Source: Mucilaginibacter gracilis (GTDB taxonomy: Bacteria > Bacteroidota > Bacteroidia > Sphingobacteriales > Sphingobacteriaceae). From it: 64,000 nucleotides of DNA. Below are positions 52,036 through 59,126 of this stretch, in pieces. The stretch lies in NCBI RefSeq assembly GCF_003633615.1, contig NZ_RBKU01000001.1:4340001-4404000 (forward strand), given 5' to 3'. The number at the start of each line of letters is the position of its first letter. Position 1 is the first letter of the stretch. The translations under genes and the position numbers were made by a program. The notes beneath the pieces were generated by a model. It did no database searches and was not told the DNA's origin. It saw nothing but the letters and a program-made list of their open reading frames with translations.

Positions 52036-53166
52036 CTATGTAAGGCTCGTAACGTTTTTCTTCAGTTCTACTTCAAGGTTTTGCAGTTCGGTATTCAGCA
52101 CCTTGCGGTTTTGCGTACCCTCGTCGTGTATCCTTTTTACTTCTGTTAAGGTTTCTATCAGCGATGCGGTTGTTTTCTTCAAAGTTTCTAACGATACCAC
52201 CGTTTTTTCATTCTCGCGGGCAACATCAATGCTGTTTTGTTTAAGCAGCTCGGCATTTTTTTGCAGAATAGTGTTTGTGGTGTCGGATATTTTCTTTTGC
52301 ATTTCCACATTCTCTTTTTGCCTGTGGAGTGCAACTGCAATGGTGAGTTGGTTTTTCCAAACCGGTATGGTGGTCGAAACAATAGACTGGGCCTTTTCGG
52401 CGATAGACGTATTGTTGTTTTGCACCACCCGTATTTGCGCCAGCGACTGCATCATAATAAAACGCACCACCTTTAAATCGGCAAGGCGCTTATCAAGGCG
52501 GTTTACAAAATCGCGCATGTCGGCAATCTCGTAATCGTTATAAGCCGATGGGTTGGCATCCATTTGCGCCAGTTGCTCGCTCAGTTCATTAAACTTGAGC
52601 TGGCCCGAGATAATAAGCTCTTCCATTTGATGGATGTAGCCCACATTGCTATCAAACATGGTTTGCAGCGAGCTGTTATCCTTGATAGAATTTACCCGGC
52701 CCGCCTTAATTTTATTGGTTATTTTATCAATGTTGTTAACAACCGTATCGTACTTTTGAAATAGCTTTTTAGCATCAAAAACCAGTTTTTTAACAAACGG
52801 TATGTGCGATATAAACGACGAAAAAGCACCCTGGTTTAACTCGTCAACGTCAATATAGTTCAGTTCGGTAAGCAGGTCGGTAATCAATACGCCAACTTCG
52901 CCCGAGTTATAGGTACGTACCGATGTTAAAAAGGTATTACTGTACCTTTCCATCGAGTTTTGCACCTCGGTACCATAATTAAGTATCGAGTTAACATCCT
53001 TAGGGTTAAGGTCTTTACTTAGCTCGGCATATTTTTGTACCTCTTCGGGTTTAATGTTGGTTAAATCCACATTTCCCTCTTTATCCAGCTTTACCGGCGT
53101 GGCCGCTAAGTTTACCGGTGTTATATTCAGCTCATCGCCGTTTGGTATGGTTTCCATAATTTGCAA
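52036..53166 (-). CDS. telA: Toxic anion resistance protein TelA/KlaA family
   Basis: A 376-residue cytoplasmic protein, largely alpha-helical, with the TelA family parts FVKKLVFDAKKLFQKYDTVV, MEELIISGQLKFNELSEQLAQM, ADMRDFVNRLDKRLADLKVV, VSTTIPVWKNQLTIAVALHR and a long C-terminal coiled coil. TelA proteins accompany Ter systems and are linked to tellurite and membrane-stress resistance, with unclear mechanism. It is 39 bp downstream of the TerD paralogue and ends at a strong terminator. Confidence 0.9.
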   Translation of the reverse strand: MQIMETIPNGDELNITPVNLAATPVKLDKEGNVDLTNIKPEEVQKYAELSKDLNPKDVNSILNYGTEVQNSMERYSNTFLTSVRTYNSGEVGVLITDLLTELNYIDVDELNQGAFSSFISHIPFVKKLVFDAKKLFQKYDTVVNNIDKITNKIKAGRVNSIKDNSSLQTMFDSNVGYIHQMEELIISGQLKFNELSEQLAQMDANPSAYNDYEIADMRDFVNRLDKRLADLKVVRFIMMQSLAQIRVVQNNNTSIAEKAQSIVSTTIPVWKNQLTIAVALHRQKENVEMQKKISDTTNTILQKNAELLKQNSIDVARENEKTVVSLETLKKTTASLIETLTEVKRIHDEGTQNRKVLNTELQNLEVELKKNVTSLT

Positions 53167-53205
53167 TTAAAATATACTAATAACGATAATGCTTTTTATC
53201 GTGCC

Positions 53206-53814
53206 TTATAAATAATTTTGGCCAACGGTGTTAACAGTTTCCTGTAGTTTTTTATCTTTTGTGGGCTCGCCAATGGCATTAAATTTCCATTCGTCGTTCC
53301 GTTTATAAAACACACCCATTACCATTGATACATAGCCTGCAAAATCGGGGCTGTGGGCAATATCGTAAGTGGCAAAAACCTCATTAACCCGCGTAGGCGT
53401 ACCCTCGTAAATGCGGATGGAGGCAAAAGGAATGTGCCCAAAATCATGTCCGCGAAAGCTGTTAAGCATAAACGCAACATAGGTTACGGCCGGGTGCAGG
53501 GTGGTAAAGTTAAGGGTAATTATTTCGTTATCAAGGCCGTCGTCGCCATCTACGTCGCCGGTTAAGTCGTCGCCGCTGTGCCTTACCGATCCATCCTTCG
53601 AGGTCAGATTGCCAAAGTATATTACATCCAAAAGCTGCTTGTCTTCGGCAAACAAAGCGCAACTGGCATCCAGGTCAACCGCTTCTTTAGTAGTACCAAA
53701 AAAACCTTTTTTTACAATAGCACCCCAGTTAATACCCACACAAACCGATTGCAGCTTGTTGCCATTATCTTTTTGCAGATTAATGCGCTGCCCTTTTTGA
53801 AGATTAATTGCCAT
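53206..53814 (-). CDS. TerD family protein, paralogue 4
   Basis: A 202-residue TerD-fold protein: LQKGQRINLQKD start, GINWGAIV, AVDLDASCALF and the Ca2+-binding HSGDDLTGDVDGDDGLDNE. It differs from paralogues 1 and 3 by the Cys in VCVGINWG and by the longer acidic loop. TerD proteins bind Ca2+ and are thought to assemble in membrane-linked stress complexes with TerC. It is 5 bp after the TerD gene before it. Confidence 0.9.
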   Translation of the reverse strand: MAINLQKGQRINLQKDNGNKLQSVCVGINWGAIVKKGFFGTTKEAVDLDASCALFAEDKQLLDVIYFGNLTSKDGSVRHSGDDLTGDVDGDDGLDNEIITLNFTTLHPAVTYVAFMLNSFRGHDFGHIPFASIRIYEGTPTRVNEVFATYDIAHSPDFAGYVSMVMGVFYKRNDEWKFNAIGEPTKDKKLQETVNTVGQNYL

Positions 53815-53819
53815 AATTT

Positions 53820-54374
53820 TTAGTTGTATTTATTTAAATAATCCTGTAAACCGCCCTTCATTCCGGCGCCAACAGCTTCAAATTTCCAGGTGTTATCACG
53901 TTTGTATATCCTGCCAAACTCAACCGCGGTTTCAATGGAAAAATCCTCTTCCAATTCGTATTTTAATATTTCGGCATTAGTGGCCGAATCAAAAATGCGG
54001 ATGAACGAATTGCGCACCTGCCCAAAGTTTTGCCTGCGGCTATCGGCCTCATGTATGGTAACTACAATGCAAATTTCGGATACACGTGGGTCAATTTTAC
54101 TCAAATCAACAATTACCTGTTCGTCGTCGCCATCGCCCGCACCTGTTAAATTATCGCCCGTGTGCTGTACTGCCCCGTCGGGAGATTGAAGGTTGTTGTA
54201 AAACACAAAAAAATCGTCTTCAACTATTTTTTTGTTTGCATCTAATATAAAAACCGAAGCATCCAAATCAAATGCACTGCCTGTAGACGAACTGTTAGTG
54301 TCCCAGCCCAGGCCTATAGTAAACTTTGGAGTAGTTATAGCTTCGCGCTGGCCTTTTTGCAAGTTAATTGCCAT
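53820..54374 (-). CDS. terD: TerD family protein, paralogue 3
   Basis: A 184-residue protein very close to classical TerD/TerE: INLQKGQREAIT start, FTIGLGWDTNSSS, AFDLDASVFILDANKK, DNLTGAGDGDDEQVIVDL (Ca2+ site near 78-95) and IHEADSRRQNFGQVRNSFIRI. It overlaps the upstream phosphoribosyltransferase gene by 11 bp, so translation is probably coupled. Confidence 0.92.
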   Translation of the reverse strand: MAINLQKGQREAITTPKFTIGLGWDTNSSSTGSAFDLDASVFILDANKKIVEDDFFVFYNNLQSPDGAVQHTGDNLTGAGDGDDEQVIVDLSKIDPRVSEICIVVTIHEADSRRQNFGQVRNSFIRIFDSATNAEILKYELEEDFSIETAVEFGRIYKRDNTWKFEAVGAGMKGGLQDYLNKYN

Positions 54375-55206
54375 GTTGTATTATTTTATGGTTATTTAAT
54401 AGGTTTAATGTAATAAAGTTAAGATTTTTTGAGTAAGCATCAATATGATGATAGCCATTACCGAGTGCCATATCGTAAAGCAAATCAATAAAAAAACTGG
54501 TTTGGTTACCTATAAAAATGCGGAAACTATCATGGTCGTAATTCAATATGTATTTAACTATACGGGTGTTAATAGTAAAGCTGCCGCTTTTTATGATACC
54601 TTCCAAATCAAAAATTGATTTTACCTGGTGATAGTTTAAATGGTTTTCTATATTAGGGTGAATGTTTTTATTCACCAGTTCGGCAAAGTACAGCATGTAA
54701 ACATCGTTGTTCAGTTGATAGTTTTCAACCATTTTCATAATCATGCGCTCGTGGCTGCCGGTAATTTTTATGTCGTCTAAAAAAATTAGTGTTTTGCCTT
54801 CCAAAAAATCCCTGTCAATGTGAAACGAGTCGTTACCGATGAGTTTCATTCGGTCTTCGGCGCTTAGTTCGCCATAGTCTTCTTTGTAGGTTATGGTGCG
54901 GTGTACCTTGGTTTCTTGCACCACATGGTAGCCGTTAGTGGCCAGCCAGCGGTTTAAGCGGCACACAAACCAGGTTTTCATGGCAAATGTGGCCGTAGGG
55001 ATAAACGAGTAGGGGCTTGATATAACTACTATTTGTTTTTCTATAGGCTGTTTTGCCAGGCACTCCTTAATAAAGCCATCGGCCAGTTGGGTGCCAAATG
55101 TTTTTGCCACGGCTTCGTCTCCAAATTTAAAACGGCTGTAATCGTCGGCACTAAAGCCAAAGCCCGACGAATTATTAATATGATGAAGCGAATAGCTGAC
55201 TAACAT
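54364..55206 (-). CDS. Phosphoribosyltransferase of the Ter biosynthetic module
   Basis: A 280-residue protein with the PRPP-binding loop TLIFLDDIKITGSHERMI near 137-154, typical of type I PRTases, and an N-terminal region with VVISSPYSFIPTATFAMK. In Ter loci such enzymes are proposed to make a nucleoside-like metabolite with HAD, ATP-grasp and other enzymes (Ter-linked biosynthetic module described by Aravind and colleagues). Here it overlaps the HAD gene by 7 bp and the next TerD gene by 11 bp. No ATP-grasp gene is in the locus. Confidence 0.75.
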   Translation of the reverse strand: MLVSYSLHHINNSSGFGFSADDYSRFKFGDEAVAKTFGTQLADGFIKECLAKQPIEKQIVVISSPYSFIPTATFAMKTWFVCRLNRWLATNGYHVVQETKVHRTITYKEDYGELSAEDRMKLIGNDSFHIDRDFLEGKTLIFLDDIKITGSHERMIMKMVENYQLNNDVYMLYFAELVNKNIHPNIENHLNYHQVKSIFDLEGIIKSGSFTINTRIVKYILNYDHDSFRIFIGNQTSFFIDLLYDMALGNGYHHIDAYSKNLNFITLNLLNNHKIIQHGN

Positions 55207-55904
55207 GGATTAATTAAGCTGGTAATACTTTTATTGTTCGAATTAATAAGCAGGCTCTTTATACCCACTGCATTTGCCCCTTCAATATCTGCCTTGGGGT
55301 TATCGCCAATATGAATAATATTTTTTAAATCAATGTCAACATGGTTATAAAGTAAAGTTATGTTTTTAAGCATAAGGTTAAACAAAGCGGCATTGGGCTT
55401 TGATAAACCAACCTCGTCCGAATATAATTGAAAGTTAAAGTATTCGTTCATACCCAGTTCAGCCAATATTTTGCGTAGTGTTACCCCTTTTATAAAACCG
55501 GTATTGCTTAATAAGCTCATTGTAGCCCCGCTGTTTTGTTTTAGATGCAATAGCACCTCATTTGTTTCAGCCGAATATACGATTGGCATATAATTAAACA
55601 GCAGCCTTTCCATATCATCAAACAATTTGCCGGTATCAATATCATGCAGGTTAAATTGATTATCATTAATCATGCTGATAACCATCAAATACATTTCGTC
55701 GGCATCAATGTTTTTGCCTGTGCGTTCGTTAATGGTGTTGCACATCAGGTCAACCTGCCTAAAAGCCAGGGCAACATCGGCAATGCTTTTATTGGCCGGG
55801 TTAAAATCCCGGTGAAAAATTTTAGTGCGTTCGGTTTTGAACCCGCTATTTGATTTGATAAGCGTTAGCCATAAATCAAACGAGTAATGCTGGTAGTATT
55901 GCAT
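55200..55904 (-). CDS. HAD family hydrolase of the Ter locus
   Basis: A 234-residue haloacid dehalogenase-like phosphatase: motif I SFDLWLTLIKS near 8 (DxWxT in the place of DxDGT), motif II LLSNTGFI near 118, motif III Lys in GLSKPNAALF near 150 and motif IV IHIGDNPKADIEGANAVG near 180. It probably dephosphorylates a small metabolite made by the coupled phosphoribosyltransferase. It lies 56 bp after a TerD gene, in the same operon. Confidence 0.82.
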   Translation of the reverse strand: MQYYQHYSFDLWLTLIKSNSGFKTERTKIFHRDFNPANKSIADVALAFRQVDLMCNTINERTGKNIDADEMYLMVISMINDNQFNLHDIDTGKLFDDMERLLFNYMPIVYSAETNEVLLHLKQNSGATMSLLSNTGFIKGVTLRKILAELGMNEYFNFQLYSDEVGLSKPNAALFNLMLKNITLLYNHVDIDLKNIIHIGDNPKADIEGANAVGIKSLLINSNNKSITSLINPC

Positions 55905-55960
55905 AGGGTTGCAGGTTACGGTAATGGCGCTTGCACCAGTAACCGTAACCTGTGTTTTTT

Positions 55961-56638
55961 TTATGATGCCTTGTAATTTGCCAGTAAATCAATAAAACTA
56001 TCGGTAATGCTTGGTTCGCCAATGGCTCTAAATTTCCACGAACCATCGTGGCGGTAAACTTCGGCAAACGTCATGGAGCACATACCATTGTAGGTTGAAT
56101 TACCCGACAGGCTGAATTTTGTGATCTCGTTTCCACGATTATCAACCGCGCGGATAAAGGCGTTTTCAACCATGCCAAAGTGCTGGTTGTTTTTGCGGCC
56201 CTGGTAAATGGTCACAATAAAAAGTATCTTCTCATATTTAGCATCCAGCGAATCCAGCTTAACAATAATCTGTTCATCATCACCTTCGCCTGCCCCGGTG
56301 CGGTTATCGCCCGTTAGCCAAATATTACCCGATGGATGCCTCATCGAGTTAAAATAAATTACGTCGCCTTCAAAAAGGGTTATCTGGCGGCCATCATTGG
56401 CCTTTACACTACGGCCCATGTTGGCCACTTTGCCGTTTTTATCTAACAAAAAGGCAATGGCATCCAAATCGTATTCAGCCTCTTCGGCACCGCCAAATAG
56501 TTTACCTAAAAAGCCGCCGCTGTGGCTTTTTTTAACATCCCAACCCAAGCCAATAGTAACCGACGACAGATCGTAGCTTTCGCCTTTATCGTTTTTGCGC
56601 AGATCAATAGTTTGACCTTTTACCAAATTTATAGCCAT
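55961..56638 (-). CDS. TerD family protein, paralogue 2 (extended form)
   Basis: A 225-residue TerD-fold protein with the start INLVKGQTIDLRK, then SVTIGLGWDVKKSHSG, a Gly-rich insert GGFLGKLFGGAEEA, EYDLDAIAFLLD and the Ca2+ loop TGDNRTGAGEGDDEQIIVKL. The insert resembles that in TerZ/TerX-like paralogues. It starts 7 bp after the preceding TerD gene. Confidence 0.9.
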   Translation of the reverse strand: MAINLVKGQTIDLRKNDKGESYDLSSVTIGLGWDVKKSHSGGFLGKLFGGAEEAEYDLDAIAFLLDKNGKVANMGRSVKANDGRQITLFEGDVIYFNSMRHPSGNIWLTGDNRTGAGEGDDEQIIVKLDSLDAKYEKILFIVTIYQGRKNNQHFGMVENAFIRAVDNRGNEITKFSLSGNSTYNGMCSMTFAEVYRHDGSWKFRAIGEPSITDSFIDLLANYKAS

Positions 56639-56645
56639 GTTTTTA

Positions 56646-57221
56646 TTATTTTATGATTTGCCCTTTAAAGTATTTACTTAAAAAGAAAGCCAAATCTTCT
56701 TTATATCCCACTCCCGAAGCCTCAAATTTCCATTGTCCGCTGCGCCTGTACAGGCGGCCAAACTCAATTGCGGTTTCAATCGAAAAATCTTCGCCCAGTT
56801 CATATTTGCAAACTTCGCTTCCGGTTTGCTCGTCAATAATCCGGATGTACGAATCGCGCACCTGCCCAAAATTTTGCCTCCGCGCGGCAGCCTCATGAAT
56901 GGTAACTACAAATAAAATCTCCTGTATTTTAGCGTCAACTTTAGTGAGATCAACATTGATTGATTCATCATCGCCACCATCGCTGTTACCACCCGAAGGA
57001 TCGTCGCCGGTATGATGTACCGCCATGTCTGGCGAATCAACATTATTGTAAAAAACAAAAAACTCGTCTTCGGGTACAAAGCGGTTAGCATCAATCATGA
57101 TAGCCGAAACATCCAAATCAAATTCGTAGCCTGTTCCTTCGTTCGGGTTCCAACCCAAACCCACAGTCATTTTAGATAATCCTATATCTATTTTTTGCCC
57201 TTTTTGTAAATTAATAGCCAT
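56646..57221 (-). CDS. TerD family protein, paralogue 1 (first gene of the Ter operon)
   Basis: A 191-residue TerD protein: INLQKGQKIDIG, MTVGLGWNPNEG, EFDLDVSAIMID, IHEAAARRQNFGQVRDSYIRI. Its Ca2+ loop is altered and longer (HHTGDDPSGGNSDGGDDE), with an extra Gly/Ser stretch compared with the DNLTGAGDGDDE of paralogue 3. It is the promoter-proximal gene; the 44-bp palindrome at 57316 lies 95 bp before its start. Confidence 0.9.
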   Translation of the reverse strand: MAINLQKGQKIDIGLSKMTVGLGWNPNEGTGYEFDLDVSAIMIDANRFVPEDEFFVFYNNVDSPDMAVHHTGDDPSGGNSDGGDDESINVDLTKVDAKIQEILFVVTIHEAAARRQNFGQVRDSYIRIIDEQTGSEVCKYELGEDFSIETAIEFGRLYRRSGQWKFEASGVGYKEDLAFFLSKYFKGQIIK

Positions 57222-57315
57222 TGTTATAATAATATTCGGTTTGTATAACCGGTGTTTTTTGTACTCAACTAATCGGTGATCAATTAAAAATCTAAGATAT
57301 ATTATTTTTATACAT

Positions 57316-57359
57316 CAGCATCTAAAACTAAAAAAACCTTTTTTTAGTTTTAGATGCTG
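57316..57359. promoter_or_regulatory. Perfect 44-bp palindrome between the Ter operon and the LLM gene
   Basis: Two 21-bp arms, beginning CAGCATCTAAAAC, that match perfectly around a central CC. The arms hold A7 and T7 tracts next to the centre, unlike a standard terminator where the T run lies outside the stem. It may be an operator or cruciform/hairpin controlling the divergent genes, or a terminator-like remnant. Confidence 0.6.
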
Positions 57360-57375
57360 TGTGTTAGGATGCAAG

Positions 57376-57410
57376 TTTGTCAGCACGGTTTCAAAAGAAC
57401 TGTAAATTTG
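57376..57410 (+). promoter_or_regulatory. Candidate promoter of the LLM oxidoreductase gene
   Basis: TTTG (57376-57379) and TAAATTTG (57403-57410) match both Bacteroidota boxes exactly, though the 23-bp spacing is at the long end. It lies 70 bp before the start codon. Confidence 0.5.
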
Positions 57411-57480
57411 CTTTTTAACCACTAATATGTTTAAACTTGCCAATAGTTGTTTAAACATCAATTTTTAAATATTGAATAAG

Positions 57481-58506
57481 ATGGAAATAGGAATAGACAG
57501 TTTTGCTGCCGCCATGTTTGATAATACAGCCGATAAGGGAGCACGCAACGTAAATGTTATGGCTCAATTGCTGGAGCGGATTGAACATGCCGACCAGGCC
57601 GGGCTGGACGTTTTTGGCATTGGTGAACACCACCGCAAGGAGTTTTTAGATTCGGCCCCGGCCATGATACTTGCCGCTGCTGCTGCGCGTACCAAACGCA
57701 TACGCTTAACAAGTGCCGTAACGGTTATAAGCGCTGCCGACCCGGTGAGGGTGTTCCAAAATTTTGCTACTTTAGATCTCATTTCCAACGGTCGTGCCGA
57801 AATTGTGGCGGGCCGTGGCTCGTTTATAGAAGCCTACCCGCTATTTGGCTACAAACTGGAAGATTACGACCCGCTTTTTGCCGAAAAGCTGGAGCTGCTA
57901 TTAAAAATACGGGATAACGAGGTTGTAACCTGGGCAGGCAAGTACCGTGCGCCCTTAAATAATCAGGCAGTTTACCCGCGCCCCGTTCAGGCATCGTTGC
58001 CGGTTTGGCTTGGCGTTGGCGGCACACCGCAATCGTTTATCCGCGCAGGCGTTATGGGTTTGCCGCTAATGGTTGCCATTATTGGCGGCGAAACGCACCG
58101 CTTTAGGCCCCTGGTTGATTTGTACCGCAAAGCCGGCCAACAAGCAGGGCACGCGCCCGAGCGTTTAAAAGTTGGGCTGCATTCTATTGGTTATGTTGGC
58201 GATACAACGCAGCAAGCCGTTAACGATTTTTTCCCCGGCTATGCCGAAGTGTTTGGAAAAATAGGGAAGGAGCGGGGCTGGCCGCCCATCACCCGCCAGC
58301 AATACGATGCGCAAACCGGCCCAACCGGTGCCTTACTGGTTGGCAGCCCCGAAGATGTTGCCGAAAAAATACTACGGCATAGTGAAGCTTTGGGAGGCGT
58401 TTCGCGCGTAACTTTTCAAATGGACCAGGCTGCACTGCCGCAGCAACAACTTTTAAAATCTATTCAACTCATTGGCGAGCGTTTAATACCGCTGGTTAAC
58501 GGGTAA
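57481..58506 (+). CDS. LLM class flavin-dependent oxidoreductase
   Basis: A 341-residue luciferase-like monooxygenase fold protein. It begins MEIGIDSFAAAMFD (ATG 57481; a TTG nine bases upstream is in frame but not needed), with LDVFGIGEHHRKEFLDSAPAMILAAAAARTKRI near 43, RVFQNFATLDLISNGRAEIVAGRGSF near 90 and LPVWLGVGG near 175. These are typical of the bacterial LLM group that uses FMN and reduced flavin. The substrate is unknown. It is divergent from the Ter operon. Confidence 0.88.
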   Translation: MEIGIDSFAAAMFDNTADKGARNVNVMAQLLERIEHADQAGLDVFGIGEHHRKEFLDSAPAMILAAAAARTKRIRLTSAVTVISAADPVRVFQNFATLDLISNGRAEIVAGRGSFIEAYPLFGYKLEDYDPLFAEKLELLLKIRDNEVVTWAGKYRAPLNNQAVYPRPVQASLPVWLGVGGTPQSFIRAGVMGLPLMVAIIGGETHRFRPLVDLYRKAGQQAGHAPERLKVGLHSIGYVGDTTQQAVNDFFPGYAEVFGKIGKERGWPPITRQQYDAQTGPTGALLVGSPEDVAEKILRHSEALGGVSRVTFQMDQAALPQQQLLKSIQLIGERLIPLVNG

Positions 58507-58522
58507 ACAAAACAATCGCTGT

Positions 58523-58894
58523 TTATTTAAATTGCGAAAATTGGCCAAAGTGCCAAAGTATGCCCGATGGATCGTGCAAAAAGCATTCGCTACCCCAATA
58601 CTCGGTGCGTATTGGGGTAAGTTTTACGCCTTCGTATTTGCCGGGTAGGTTTAGGTGCAGCAATTGGTTGTAATAGCTGCTAACATCATCAACCTCTAAA
58701 AATATCATGGTATTATCTATCCAATCCTTAACATAAGCATCTTGTAAGTAAAACCCTAATTGCCCGGTTGTAAATAACGACATGTTATGGCTTATAACGC
58801 TTTCCGCAAAACCCAGGTCGCGGTAAAAGTTTCTCGACTGCTCAAAGTTTTTCGCGCCTATAAACGGCCTTATCGATTTTGCACTGTGTTGCAT
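58523..58894 (-). CDS. VOC family (glyoxalase/bleomycin resistance-like) protein
   Basis: A 123-residue protein with the paired beta-alpha-beta-beta-beta layout of vicinal oxygen chelate proteins: IRPFIGAKNFEQSRNFYRDLGF at the start and SECFLHDPSGILWHFGQF at the end. Members range from glyoxalases to antibiotic-binding proteins; the role here is not assignable. It is convergent with the LLM gene, 16 bp apart. Confidence 0.8.
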   Translation of the reverse strand: MQHSAKSIRPFIGAKNFEQSRNFYRDLGFAESVISHNMSLFTTGQLGFYLQDAYVKDWIDNTMIFLEVDDVSSYYNQLLHLNLPGKYEGVKLTPIRTEYWGSECFLHDPSGILWHFGQFSQFK

Positions 58895-59126
58895 AGCTTA
58901 TTATATAAATTGGTTTGCAGCAAATAAAAACAAAAATATAAATCCGGGGCTTATCATAACTTTATGAGGTTAAAAAGTTCAATTTATATTTAACTTATTT
59001 CTCTAAAATTTGTGTGTACAAGGTTAGGGCTTGTACGTTATGTAATCCACAAAGCAATTTTTTTCAACATAACTGCCTATACCGTTACTATAGCATTAAC
59101 TTAGCCATTTAAACATAACATTAGTT

